A DNA stretch of 64,000 nucleotides from Haemonchus contortus (taxonomy: Eukaryota; Nematoda; Chromadorea; Rhabditida; Trichostrongylidae), in contig LS997566.1 in assembly GCA_000469685.2 (NCBI GenBank), positions 31,986,996-32,050,995 on the forward strand, given 5' to 3'. Made by a program: the position numbers and the translations under genes. Positions 24,062 through 36,249 of this stretch are shown here, one piece after another. The first letter of the stretch is position 1, and every line of letters begins with the position of its first letter. The notes below the pieces were generated by a model. The model made no database searches. It was not told where the DNA came from and saw only the letters and a list, made by a program, of their open reading frames with translations.

Positions 24062-24890
24062 GAAGGGCATGCAAACGATATTCAAAATGTGCCTATGCCT
24101 ATGCCTTTGATTGGAGTCTGTCTGTCTCGACCTGTCGCTGTCGATGTTGAAAAAAATGACCCATTGAAGATTTAAGTGGTAGGCATTCAAAGCATTGAAT
24201 GGTACTCACAAATGTTGTCGAGCCTTAATAATACCATCATCAAATGTCTTCGTGAATGTAGATCCTCTCCTCTACTGATACATCATTAAATGGGAATTCA
24301 AGATTGTTAGCGGTCGGATGAGTTTTGTCATGAACGGTATCGAAGCAGAGAGGAACCGTTATCCTTCATTGAATCGCGAACTTCGCTGGGTAGGTGTCGT
24401 AAGCAAGAAGAGAACCAAATTTTATAATCGGTCCCTATCAGTGTACTTACCCTTCTTGTCGAATGAAACATATCAAAGAATCTAAGCTAGATCATGAATA
24501 ATAAAGTCGCTAGAATCTAATTGGTGATTAGATCTTGTTATCTGAGGCCTCTTCTATCGTCAGTGTTCCCATCCTGCCCCCTCTACTACTATTGTTTTTG
24601 CTGCCCAAGTCCACGAAGTCCATGGGATCAGGAACTATGGATTTTCGCTCGGACATTGATTTCGCGCGCACCCCGCCTCCTATGGGCGGGGTCCGGTCCT
24701 TCCACCTACCATAAGTGTCCCCATCCTGCCGCCTATACTTCAGCCAAGTTTGAACGCCCTAGGACCAAACTAATGATTTTGGCGTAAATCTCGCCCCTTG
24801 TGGACACGGTCCGGTCCTGCCACCCGCCATAAATGTTCCCAACCTGCCTCCAAAAATCTTGCAAAATTTAAGCGTTCTAGGTCAACGGAG
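24062..24890 (-). mobile_element. Second copy of the 22.8-23.6 kb Helitron-like segment
   Basis: Nearly identical to 22815-23591 over the last 500 bp (offset about 1300) and more diverged earlier. It stops where the inverted-repeat element at 24896 begins, so it was truncated by, or joined to, that element. Confidence 0.7.
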
Positions 24891-25494
24891 ACGAGAGTGA
24901 CGGATGGTCTGGTGGTTAGCGATGTGGACTTCGAGGACGGTCGAATTGGATGGGTTGATGGTTCGGATTCCCTAGGTTTTGCCGTATTTGCATTTTATGC
25001 TGCCACCTCCAGATTGGCTCCATATTGCACCAGGGCCAAAGCAAGTGCCTGACTGGTCTTGGTCGTGACCAGACTTACCCTCTACAAGTCGTTAGAATTT
25101 GTTGTGTGGAGCACTATCAGTGGAGGAGCTTCCAGGCTTCTTATTCCCAGGAGTATAAAGGTGCCCCTTAAATTTACACTAAATAAGTGTTGTAGTGGGA
25201 GGTCCAAACCCTATAATATGGTTCTTATCCGATGGAAGCTGTACTCGGCCTCGTTCGTCAATGCAAAGACAACAGAATTCCCGCTTCCTTCCTTCCTCTG
25301 GGCGTCCACCGTGGACTCCTGTGGGAAAACGAATCAGACTTTTTTTCAACTCGTCATTTTACTGAAGCATCCATGAGCATTAGGCTCGATATAAAAAGAT
25401 GTCAGCCCTGAAGGAATTCATTCTAGCGCTGGATTACTAGATTAATGACTAGATGAAGGGTTTGGGCGATACCCGTTTCCAACCTGCGATCCTC

Positions 25495-25680
25495 TAACTC
25501 CGCGCGTCCTGCTATGAGGGGCTGGTAGGACACGATCAAGAAGGACATTGCTAAGGTCGAGGTGACTGCAGAAGACACTGATCGTGAGGATAGAAGGAAA
25601 TGGAGATGACCAACCAGACGAGTGGACAAAAACCATCCAACGGCGCGAAATCAACGCAGGGTAAGAAACGGTGAAATCAT
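25495..25680 (+). pseudogene. LINE polyprotein C-terminal relic
   Basis: The frame reads ARPAMRGW, a stop, then DTIKKDIAKVEVTAED and RRKW. It resembles the RGRP..RW-D-(I/L)KKD...DR.KWR ending of nematode RTE-like LINE proteins. Two in-frame stops show it is inactive. No RT core is left nearby. Confidence 0.4.
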
Positions 25681-25927
25681 CGGAATTAGATGAGCCTCAG
25701 TTTCGAAGGAATTCGGTCGAAGTACAACTACAATCAAACCATTACTGTCCAAATCATTCGAAGAATTGTAGGGACTGGGCAATGTCCATACAATGTCCAA
25801 GGACCAGATGATATAATATCGAATTTTTCGACTACCAAAATGATATCATACCATTTTATTAACATTTTTTCAACTGAATGAACTTTTGATGTGGGCCAAA
25901 ATGATGAAAAAACTACGTGAGGAAGTT

Positions 25928-25972
25928 GGGGGGGAGGGGGGAGGGGGAGGGGGAAGGGGGACTCCTGGGGGG
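25928..25972 (+). repeat. G-run tract (potential G-quadruplex)
   Basis: At least six runs of four or more G separated by single A or AA, within a purine-rich stretch. The sequence meets the usual G3+N1-7 quadruplex pattern. Confidence 0.7.
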
Positions 25973-26559
25973 AGTGTGAAGCCTGGAAGCTTCCCCACTG
26001 ATAGTGCTCCACAAACAAATTCTAACTGCTTGCAGAGGTTATGTGCCTGGCTGGTCCGGTCACGACCATGACCAGCCTTGCTTTGACCCTGGTGCAATAT
26101 GGAGCCAATCTGGAGGTGGCAGTATAAAATGCAAAAACAACAAAGCCTCGTTAAACCGAACCATCAACCCATCCAAGTCGTCCGTCCTCGAAGTCCACGT
26201 TGCTATCCACCAGACAATCCGTCGCTGCCGGCAGCTCAACCGTGGAGAGCATATATGAAACTTCCTCGCACTTTTCAACATGTGGGTTCCTGTTTTGGCT
26301 ACCTTTCATGTTATTTTCGATGTCGCCTCCACTGGCCCCTTCTACTGTGCGGACAGTCGACGCCATGACTGAAACGAACGATGCTTAGTGGGTTAAAACG
26401 GCAATTTCTGGCAAACTCTTTTTCACCCCTTTTTTGGCATTCATAAGGCCATTTAGCGGAAATGGATCATAGTTATATACTCAGTGCTCATGCCCCTACA
26501 CCATGCAAAAAATATTTTCAAAAAGCGTCCCACGCCCTGAAAGACCTTTCTTGTAAGGC

Positions 26560-27203
26560 CTCCTCTATCGTTAGTGTTCCCATCCTGCCCCTCTACTCCT
26601 ATTGACTTTGATCTCCATGTCCACAGAATCAGGAGTTATGGATTTCGCTCAGACATTTATTTCGCACAAACCCCTCAATCAGTGAGCGGAGTCCTGTCCT
26701 ACTATCCTCCATAAGTGTTCGCATACTGCCGCCTGTCTTCTTACCTGGTTTGAGCGCCCTAGAGCCAATTCGCGCAGGTCCCGCCTTTTACGGGCAGGGT
26801 CCGGTCCTCTCACCCAGTGTTCCCATCCTACCGCATATACTCCTGCAAAATTTGAACGCCCTATGGCCAAATCGACAATTTTGGCGCAAACCCCGCCCCC
26901 TGTGGCCCTATCTTGCGACCCACCCTTAGCGTTTCCACCCTGCCTCGGGTACTTTTGCCAAAGCTGAACTTTCTAGGTTCACTGAGGTAGGAGTAATTAT
27001 CTTCCGCTCAAGCATTTATTTCGCCAAACCCAGCCTACTTTGGGCGGAGTCCGGTACTGCCACCCACCGCATGTGTTCCCACCCTGCCGCCTGTGCTACT
27101 ACCATATTTGAGCGTCCTAGGTCCACGGGAGTAGGAGTTGTGAGTTTCCGTACAAACAGACAGCCGGACGGACGGACAGACAATGCTTTATATAAAGTAA
27201 GGA
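26560..27203 (-). mobile_element. Helitron-like family 1 fragment (module array)
   Basis: Four or more degenerate modules of about 145 bp in minus orientation. They end at a 5' terminus whose reverse complement is TCCTTACTTTATATAAAGC at about 27203. The 3' domain is missing. Confidence 0.6.
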
Positions 27204-27889
27204 AGTTTTGCCCATGACATCGCCCAATCCTGTGCATGTCCCACCCGTGAAGATGGAGCTTCGTTGATCCAAATGTGTTCTTTTGATCTTACCCTATGCC
27301 CAACCTATCCCAAACTTGATCCGACTTATGCAGGTGCTTCCTAAGGTAATATTTAATTTCTGTAGAACTGATCGAACAAACAAATAATTAGACGCAAACA
27401 CTTCACATATGATTTCGTATCCAATTCGCCTAAGTTCCAAATTTGGGAAACTTTCATCTAGCTACTGAGGTATTATGAAGTGGATAATTCTTTGGAGTGC
27501 GCATTTGTGAGCGAAATTCATATTTAAATTGGATCCTTCGTGAGCAAAAAGTTTTTTTTGCTCCAGAAGCCTAACCTCTTTCCTCCCTCAGTTGGCTGCG
27601 AACGGATAGATGAATCGTCTGTAGTATAGGGATGTAGCACGACGGTAAACAGTCAGAGGAACGGCTGGTGTATAAGAACTAGGTGAAGTTCCCAATTTGA
27701 ACGATCTGATGCCGCTTTGTGGGTATTGATCACTTGACACTGATAGGTGATCGTGGAATTGTTCATACTAACCTCCTCTAGTTCCTGAGGGTTTGATTGT
27801 CGTGGGATGCGTGTTGTGTTTTTAGTCTGTGACGTCATAAATTGACTATAAACAGCAATTATTGGATTCCTTTTTTATATTACTTCCTT
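27204..27889. other. Intergenic, nothing recognised
   Basis: No supported gene or repeat. Confidence 0.35.
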
Positions 27890-27996
27890 GCAAGCTTACA
27901 TGACATTTCATGTTAGTCCTCATCGTGCCTACGCGACTTTTGGAAGGACGCACAAACGGGCATACAAACAGACATGCGAAGTTAGCGCTTTATATA
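27890..27996 (-). mobile_element. Helitron-like family 2 5' fragment
   Basis: Matches the 5' part of the 4.4-kb copy (cgtgcctacgcgacttttgg, gacgcacaaacgggcataca, tagcgctttatata). It lies head-to-head with the family 1 copy that starts at about 28003. Confidence 0.5.
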
Positions 27997-28002
27997 TTCA
28001 AA

Positions 28003-28911
28003 GATAATTCGCTAAGTGTGTCTGTTGGTTTGTCGGCGTGCTTATGTGTGTTTGTGTGTGTAACTTGGTAGGAGTTTGGGGGCAGGATGGGAACATTTAT
28101 GGTGGGTGGCAGGACGACCTCCACCTACAGGGAGCGGAGGGTGCACGAAATAATGATTGAGCGGGAATTGATAACTCCTCTCCCCGTGGACCTAAAGAAT
28201 TCGAACTTGGTATAATTAGAACTTTTCGTATTAAAGTGGAACGTCGGCATTTTAATAAGTGATGCATGATGACGGGATCGTAGGTACTTGGTGACAGAAA
28301 CCGATAATAGCTGATAAGAGAGAATGATCGGTCTAAGTGAATCCACCTACCGATTAAAATCTTGATATCTCCGGTATTTACGATGTAGCTTTGACTGTTC
28401 AGTGTGTTTCATTCTATAAGACGGATGGTAGCAAACGTGAGTGGTTAGTGCAGCGATAGGGACCCATTACCGGTACTACGATAAGCAGACGAAGATTTTG
28501 TTCATTTCCTGCTATAGATTACGACCGCTACCCAGCAAGGTTTGTGACTCAATGAAGGATCCTTCTTGCTCGATATCATTCGTGACAAAACCTAGCCGAC
28601 CGCCAGTGAGATATCTGATAAGTGTTATTAAAACTTGAAACATTTGTGAGAACTTTGATTGCTTTGATTGCTTGGCAAATGAATCTTTATCGGGTCTTCA
28701 TTTTTAAGAAAGAGAAGAAAAGATCGAGTCTTCAAATTAATGGCGTAGACAGCGACTTACGTTGAATACCATTTGCACTTTCCTGTTAGTCCTGTGTCAA
28801 AATTCAGACAGGAAACATTATTTGTTTCAACGAAGGAGTGGAGAATAAGCCGATTACTTAAACTTCGTCAAAAAATAGGGAAGCCCGGCGTCAGCCGGGC
28901 GAACCTACTGG
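28003..28911 (+). mobile_element. Helitron-like family 1 copy, one module
   Basis: Begins at gataattcgctaagtgtgtc (the first few terminal bases appear lost) and ends at 28911 with the hairpin gcccggcgtcagccgggc, gaaccta and CTGG|T. It carries only one 145-bp module (about 28060-28210), so it is the short form of the family. The conserved 3' domain spans about 28290-28650. Confidence 0.7.
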
Positions 28912-30119
28912 TATAAATGAAGGCAAGGAAGGGTTTACCATGATACTCGAAGACGATCCCGCTGAAAATGTAGTAACATCAACAACTGATTCTGTTTAAC
29001 TCGACAAGTCGACTTTCACCAAGCTCAGCTGCAATGCTAAGTTTGCTCACTGCTGTTTCATGTGGATGCGATCTAGTATTGAACTCGAGGTTCTAGTATT
29101 CCCGGCCAACTATTTATTTATTGTTTTATTTCTCAGCTATTTTGATACAATATCAACACAAAGCATATTCTCTAAACCATCTTTCACGCCTTTGTTACTG
29201 CTTCTAGATCTCAACATTCACAGCCCCTGCTTTTTAGTGATTTGATTCGGTTGGGCTCGACAGTGGTGGAATACTGCAAAAAAAAAATTGAAACGTCGAA
29301 TTTCTTCGACTTCCAAACAAGTCGTTAGTACATACTACAAGTCAAACAAGTGGTTTAGCGACAAATTCTGTTATAGCCAATTGGAATTTGAAATCTTACT
29401 CTTGAACTGTGCGCTTCGACACGCGGCGGTGGTTGCTGCCTCAGTCTTGTGTTCGGGTGCAAGATTCCACAGTCAACTGTCAGGAACGTGTTCACTAGCA
29501 CTGGGCTCACTTCACCGATTCAGTAGAACTTTCATATCAACCTATACACGCGTACGCGTTCCACCAACCCATCACCTCTCTTCTGATTGACTTGGCACGC
29601 GGCATGCTGCCTAGATCTAACTTCTCGCACCCACCAGAAAATGCTGCTTTAGTCGGAAATTTGCGAAGAATCAGCAGGTAGTGACTGCCATTCATTTCAG
29701 AAAGTGACGATGAAACGGTGGGCGCCATTCTCGTGGATCTCACTAGGAAGTGGCGAAATCGTGTAACGCTCACCCTCCTAGTCGGTGTCCTATAACTGCT
29801 GCTTGGGAACCATAAGATGTAAGAAAAGTTTAGCAAATTCACAATCCGCGAATTGCTCAGTAGCTATCATCTACATAGGTAAAGTGTGCAGTTACCAGAT
29901 TTAATCTAGCGATAACTCGGTTTTTAGTGTTTAAAATCATCGGCATACAGCTTAGTAATGGTGATCATAACAGTGGTGATTACCGATTCCAAGAAAAAGT
30001 CACCTTTCTCCCTTTTCATCTCGTAATCCTTAAATAACTCAAATAATTCCAAGCTGAAATGTATTTATTCTGACTTTTTTCTCTCAAGCTTTTCAGGGAT
30101 TCAGGAGTGCACGTTATGT
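28912..30119. other. Intergenic, nothing recognised
   Basis: The open frame at 29288-29590 (plus) has no recognised features. No repeats were identified. Confidence 0.35.
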
Positions 30120-32200
30120 TGTGTTGAATTCTCACTGGAATTTATTCTGAACTATGAAGGCCTTCACTTCCGACGCTTTTTCATCTGCGTCTTCATTGGT
30201 GGATGATTACACAGTTTAGTAATTTTGTTTACTTCTATTCTTCTTAAATGGTGTGATTCGAACGAAATTCTACGTTGAGTTGTATACTTTGACCGGTGAC
30301 CTTTTTGCTGCTTTTATGGATTGGATCGTTGTTATTTCCTTTCTGTTTTTACAACAAAGACTCGAAGATGAAAATAGAGTTCAGCGTGGGCGGATTCATG
30401 TTCTTAGCGCTCCTCCCTTAAATGTTCCTGAAATATAATACTCCCAAGAGTTAGCTGAAATCCATATAGAAATTGGTCCGAGTCTACGCTTCACATCTAC
30501 TGACGTTTACCTGCTAGATCAATACGTTTCTACCTTATTGGCAACTTAACCAGTCTAACTAAATTTATAAACGGACCAGTTGGGCTACGACAGTAGTGCG
30601 TGCATCACAGCCAAGAAGGTTCGAAGGCTGCTTTTGGTCTGAGCTCCACCTCTGAAAAATGGGCTCATTAGCTGTGGTGGAATCGAATTATGGATTTACG
30701 TTGCAAATTCAGCATACTGCGGGACGCTTGGGCCACCACGATTGTTCCCCATCGTTTTATTTCTTGACCCATTCTTCGCCTCCGCTCGTTTGCCCCGATG
30801 TCTGGGCATTTCTAAAACCGAATTAAATATTTCTCCCACCTCCGTGGGTGGAACTCTGTTGAGTTCACATGTGTTCTTCTCAGAGATTCTCTGAGTTGCA
30901 CTAAGAGGTATGGAGTAGGGTTAAGTTTCGGATGAGCTGACCAGTGGCCCATCCCCTGCGAGCGTAGGACCTTCATAGAGGGCGGTACTTGCTACGTAAT
31001 TCATAACTCGATTGAATTGAAGGCTGGAGGCCGGAAAAAAAAATAGAACGAGTAAAACAAGGACCTGTATCTTTCGGGCATGCGCTAACGTTAAGCTCAG
31101 CTCAAGGTCGGCACACGTGGCTAGGTAGAAGGTCCTTTCTCAAAAATCATTGACCTCGTTCAAATCATTCTAGAATTCGGAAAAAATGTTTGGAGCTCAT
31201 TGAAGGGTGGGTGATCTTATTTTGATGGTGAGTGAAACGTGCACTGAGTTGGCGGGAGCTTGTTTAAGCCCGTAAAAAAAGTTCTGAGGCTGTTGGAGGA
31301 AGAATGGCCGAACCCTCATGGTGGCAGACAGAGCCTGCAAATTCATGACTCAGTCCGAAAAACATTTCATGGTCATAATCACTTCTTACTGCAAAGGAAG
31401 TCATCATTATTATTCACAATAGACACGAAGAATTTACACCTATTTATCTATATCGAAGTCGTTTGATACCTAAGGAAGCACCTGGAAAGATCGAGCTGAG
31501 TTCTGTCTGTGTGGTCATAGAGCAAAATGAGAAGGACACATGTGGACTCAAAAGAGTTGCACCCAGGGAGGTGGGAAAACTTTGGGCCGAGCGCCCTACA
31601 GTAGGCCGAATTTTCAACATAAATTCGTAATTCGATTGCACCACAGCTCATGAGCCTCCTTTTTGGAGCTCAGACCAAAAATAATACATAACTATTAAAA
31701 GCCTCCTTTGCTGTGATGCACGCACTAGTGTGCGTAGCCCAACTAGTCTGTTTATAACTTAAGTTAAACTAATTTAGTCGCCATCAGGTCGAAGCGTACG
31801 GATCGAGCAGGTCCCTTGTGAAGTCCACACTTCACTAATCACTCTTGTCCAGATCACCTGCTGCCTGGAGAAATTCGCTTATGCATGGAAGGATTAATTC
31901 TCAAAATCCGTCCGGATTGGACTCTATTTTCATCCTCTAGTCTTTGTTAGAAAACAGAATGGAAATATCAATCACAATCCATAAAAGCAGTGAAAAGTTC
32001 CTCTGGTAGAAGTACATAACTCAACGTAGAATTTCAATCGAATTTCACTATATGAGACGAAGGAGAAGTAAACAAAATTGAAGCTAAACTGAGCAATCAT
32101 TAACCAATAAAGACGCAGAGAGAAAAGCCTTAAAAGTGAGGCCCTTCACAGTTCAAGTTTGGGAATAGGAAATAAATTTCATCTTCTTCCGAAGTTCTGC
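30120..32200. mobile_element. Large inverted duplication / foldback element
   Basis: The left arm, about 30120-30910, is the reverse complement of the right arm, about 31450-32200. Matching blocks include ctacgttgagtt, tgcttttatggatt, aaagactcgaagatgaaaat / aaagactagaggatgaaaat, ttataaac.ga.cagttgggctac, and ggtctgagctcca. Identity is moderate with indels. Each arm contains a Helitron family 2 3' end (CCAG at about 30581 and CTAG at about 31746). The central unpaired region, about 30910-31450, has no recognised gene. Confidence 0.75.
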
Positions 32201-33753
32201 ACGGAGATTCCGTTGCCTATACTAACAACGAAAAGCATAATCTGCTCGCCGAAATTTTTTAAGAAAGTGCAAGAAAGTAGAGAGTTTATAGGTTGTCGTG
32301 AGAGGTCTTTTTTCGAGACCTCTAAGACTGATACGTCGGCGTGCAACCTGAACTCAGACCAATATAAACAAAAAACGTTGTTGTTACTGTGAGCTCCTCC
32401 ACCTTGTCCAGGAAACAACCTAGACACACATTCCGCAGAGTTGGAATAAGTGATATGTCCAACATATTACGCTACACTATCTAAATTCGGTTAGTTTTTG
32501 AGTTGGAAAATAAATAAATGGATAAAAATCTGATTTGTGAATAAGCAAACAAATGGTTACTATCATAATCATCCAAACCCAAAGTTCTAAGGATTCCTGA
32601 TTTTTTACACTTCTACAGGACGAGATTTTGAAGAATCACCTGCTATACGATCAAGGAGCGAAGGGAGGATTATTCGCAGACAGCAAAAAATTCTTCCTTT
32701 CAACAACAAACTGATATATGATATCATATCATATTATAAAATACTGATACTGATACCAAAGAGCACGTCGAGACTGGCCTGTAAGATGTTGTCCAAACAG
32801 TGAATACTTTTGGCAAAAACATCAAATGGCCTTAGTGGTAACCAGGCTCAACGAGAGGCAATGTAAACTAAGCGATTTCAAAAACGGGGCTGCTCATAGG
32901 TACCAGTGTGCCGTGAACAGAAGAGAAAGGCCACCCATTCCATTCCCTGGCTCTAAAGAAGCCCCATAAAGGCAGCGTTGGATGGATCGCTCCAGAGAAA
33001 TTGCTATACCTTTGAGAATGGAAGGTTGAAAGAGAGAAGAGGATGGCAGGTAGCGATTCTTTCTTTCAACGCATCACCGCTTCCTCGAGAGTGATCCTTA
33101 GCAGGATTTACGGAATACTTGGTAGAGGAGAGTAATGCGATTAAGCAGGATTTTATGAAAGGGTCAGTACAACGATCACATCTGCACCTCCACAAGACTC
33201 ATTGAAGTCTTCACGTCGGGTCCAATGAACCTCGGTATGATTGTAGCTTGATATGATTTCGTGTTAAACCCTCACGAGGTTGTTAGTGAACTTTATGGAT
33301 TAACGACTCGACGGTATCGTCTTCCTCAAGCCTCATACATCAGAACAATTTGTGTATATCCGAGCAGACGCTTCTGCAGCCCTACTAGAGCTCGGGATCT
33401 TCCACGGCACGCACGCAGTCTGAATGGAGCCACTCTTCGTAACTTTGTGAATTCTCTCCCAGCAACCGTTAGCGGGAGCAGAGCTAGGTCTTCATCAAAA
33501 TCACTGTGGGAAGTCCAAACTCATATAGGGCCTCAGTTCCCGCATAACTGTGAGGCATTCTTTCCTGCGGCTCATTTCTGGATTGTCGACCTGTATTTGA
33601 TACGCCTTGAGGGTTTGTCGCGCACACAATAGTGATTCCTGGGCCATGACTTGTAGGGTACGGTGACTTCAAGGAGCCACATTATGGTTCCGAATGCGGT
33701 GAGCTCCTAGGGCGGTACACTCTCTTAATCAATGCATGCCATCATGGTGCTCC
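32201..33753. other. Intergenic, nothing firmly recognised
   Basis: The plus-strand open frame 33261-33632 (123 codons) has no recognised domain and no splice context. Confidence 0.35.
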
Positions 33754-34020
33754 TCAAAGGCACAGTTCACGATAGAAATAGCTCTCAAGATTTCCCCATA
33801 GAATGAATTCGAGGCCCCCTGGTATACCACATCTGACGCTATTAGGTCGGAAAACGGCCTAGCTTAATGTAGTCACTTCTTTGCGCAATCGTATCAAGTG
33901 AAATCTCGTCCGTATACCCCTTCCATGTTGTTTCTGTCATGGTAATCTCGTCCAACCTATTATTTGCTTACTTTTAAGAAGCCTTATTTTTCTCGCATGA
34001 GCGATTTTTTTCGGCAGGTG
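33754..34020 (+). repeat. Dispersed repeat family C, copy 1
   Basis: Shares attaggtcggaaaacggcct, ataccccttccatg and atggtaatctcgt with copies at about 39180-39620 and 50640-51020. It starts with the caaaggcacagttcacgat motif also seen at 11.4-12.3 kb. Non-coding. Confidence 0.6.
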
Positions 34021-36141
34021 ATCTTATTGCCTACCTCAGTGAAGTATTACAAGAATACAGGATGTGGGCATTCCCTCTTCCATCGCCTTCAGAAGCGCAG
34101 ATCACGGAAGAAATTGTTCCTGAGGTTCCTCTCTGGGATGAGCCCGCGATCCCTGAAGGATAGTCTAAGGACGTTGGAGAGGTCAAAAAACAGCTTACAA
34201 TTAGATGGTGCGTAATCAAGGCTTCAAAAGCAGCCTAGGAGACATAGCCACACCCAGGAGCAGACGAGTTCTCACAGTGTTGCAGATAGAGGTTGCACCA
34301 TTCGCACCGAGACCCACACCAAGCAAACCTTGCTGCAATACACTGCTTGGACGCAAGCAGTGTATTGCAGCAAGGTCATGAGATAGCGCGTGCATTCGAG
34401 AAGCTTGTCCCACTCATTCATTTTTTCTGTTTCCCTCTTGAACTGCACCAGGAATAGTATTACCGAATCTCTGAGAACACAGCATTGTCTCTGCTTGTAG
34501 CACAAGTGGATACTTTTGCGAGATGAGGAAGTGTTCTTTCCCGGTGTTAGAAACATAAATGCACGACCTAGAGTGGTCTCCTTTAGCACAAGACGAATCC
34601 CGATGTCTCGTGATTGTGTTAAGCAAAAATCCGAAGACACACTCAAGCGCCTCCAAGCACCCGTCACATATACTACGCAACAAAAAAGTACCTCGGGTGA
34701 GGTCCACGAGGTGGGTGACGGGTATTTAGGGGTTACTGTCAGAGAGGTGCCGCAAAAGAAATACCACTTTCTCATCCATACCCATGGTATCGATTACGAC
34801 AACAAAGGCGCGTCAGGATTATAGTGAAAAAGAATTGTTATCACAGGCTTAAACCTCGTATCCTTTTGATTTCCCCAAAGCAGCGAGTGTTTTCGTAGGC
34901 CGTGTATTGTGTGAGCAGTAGACAGACTCGTTTGCAGTTAGCCATGTAAAATACAATTTTGTCTTCCATCAACTTGTCAACAACTTGTTATTTGTTATAG
35001 TCTTTTGTTTTTGTTACAGTACGACGTCTGATGAAAAGAATGACCAATTCTGTTTTATCTGTAAAGGAAACTGCCTCGTACTAATCCACAAAAATGCTAG
35101 CTCCACTCTCCATCATTCGTATTCGTAAATGTCGGCAATACCCACATTTGATTATTTTTGATACTCTGGATAACTAGAACAGTTCAAGCTAGACCGTTGG
35201 ACCACAGAACACTAAATACTTCATGGAAATTCATTATAAAATACATTTTGAGGCGTTGATATTGATCGCGAGCATAGCGGAAGGGTCTCACGTCCATCCA
35301 ATACTCATGAATGCTCAGAAAGATTATCCGGCTCCGTTTTCTCCTTTTCGACACTACGTCCCTTCCTGTATTGACGTACGCCTCGGATTCGATCTTTGCG
35401 GAAACAGGATAAACACGCACCTAAAGTCATTTGCGAGCTGTGGAAAGCATTAGCATAAGGGTTTGGAGTTCTGAATTCCGTTGACGAACGAAGATGCCGT
35501 TGCTTACGCCAAGAAATCGTAACTAAGTGGGCCGGATGTCGTTGTGAATATTATTAGAACTTGCACAGGAATGGTATCTTCAAGTAAGAACATCAAGTTT
35601 CATGTATAACATGATAATTGCTGTTTTCATGTTCAGAAACCTATTGAATTCCATGTCAGTTGTGTTCTTATTTCGCATGACTGCTTGCTTTAAATTACGT
35701 GTAAGTTTCCGCCTATGAAAGATGGTAAAGATTTCGTGAGCAGAAAACTTGTATCATACTGTATTTGACAAACTTTCTAAGCCACATGGAAATAGGTGTG
35801 TCGTTTGATGCCGAAAAAAATCACCGAAATTGCGCTGGAGTATTAATGAAAAACTTACATGCCGTTGGTGACTCAGATGTCATAGTTTTAGAAAAAGACA
35901 ATGTCGTCTACAATTGGCCCCGATGAAGGCTAGAAAATATGTTTTGTAAAAGGGAGTGTGTTTATTCCTGTCAGTGTAGACAAAACAAAAGTACTTCCGT
36001 GTTCAAATGAAACTTCAAAAGCGAGTAGGCGGAGCAGACCCGGTGCCGCCTTTCAGAGCAGTGATTTCCCGATGTCAAGTTCATGCCATAGCCTGATCAT
36101 TTTTGTCTGTTCTTCTGTCTGCTTCTTTATTCTTACACCTA
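34021..36141. other. Intergenic with a short hairpin
   Basis: A pair of overlapping open frames (34272-34775 minus and 34516-34824 plus) has no recognisable features; part of this region (about 34220-34320) is weakly repeated near 45050-45180. The hairpin at 34327-34376 is listed separately. Confidence 0.35.
34327..34376. repeat. Perfect 23-bp hairpin, 4-nt loop
   Basis: Arms 34327-34349 and 34354-34376 (accttgctgcaatacactgc outermost) are exact reverse complements around the loop gacg. Confidence 0.95.
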
Positions 36142-36249
36142 TACAGGGTGCGCCATAAATATGGTAGCAGAAGAATTAGGCTACACTATGTATCGCATCT
36201 GCAAAACGAACACCACACGGTGATCTTATATAACCGGCTCCTGTTCTGA

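Larger units (their letters stand above)
24896..26226. mobile_element. Inverted-repeat element with roughly 245-bp arms
   Basis: The left arm 24896-25141 (agtgacggatggtctggtgg outermost) is the reverse complement of the right arm 25979-26226 with moderate divergence. The interior of about 0.84 kb contains a LINE C-terminus relic (25495-25680) and a G-rich tract. The arm ends resemble terminal inverted repeats of a DNA transposon, but no transposase is seen and no clear target duplication was identified. Confidence 0.6.

Noticed and set aside
33261..33632. 123-codon plus-strand frame
   Set aside because: No domain, no splice or trans-splice context; left unassigned.
34272..34824. 167-codon minus frame and 102-codon plus frame
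   Set aside because: They overlap antisense to each other, include a perfect hairpin, and show no recognisable domain.
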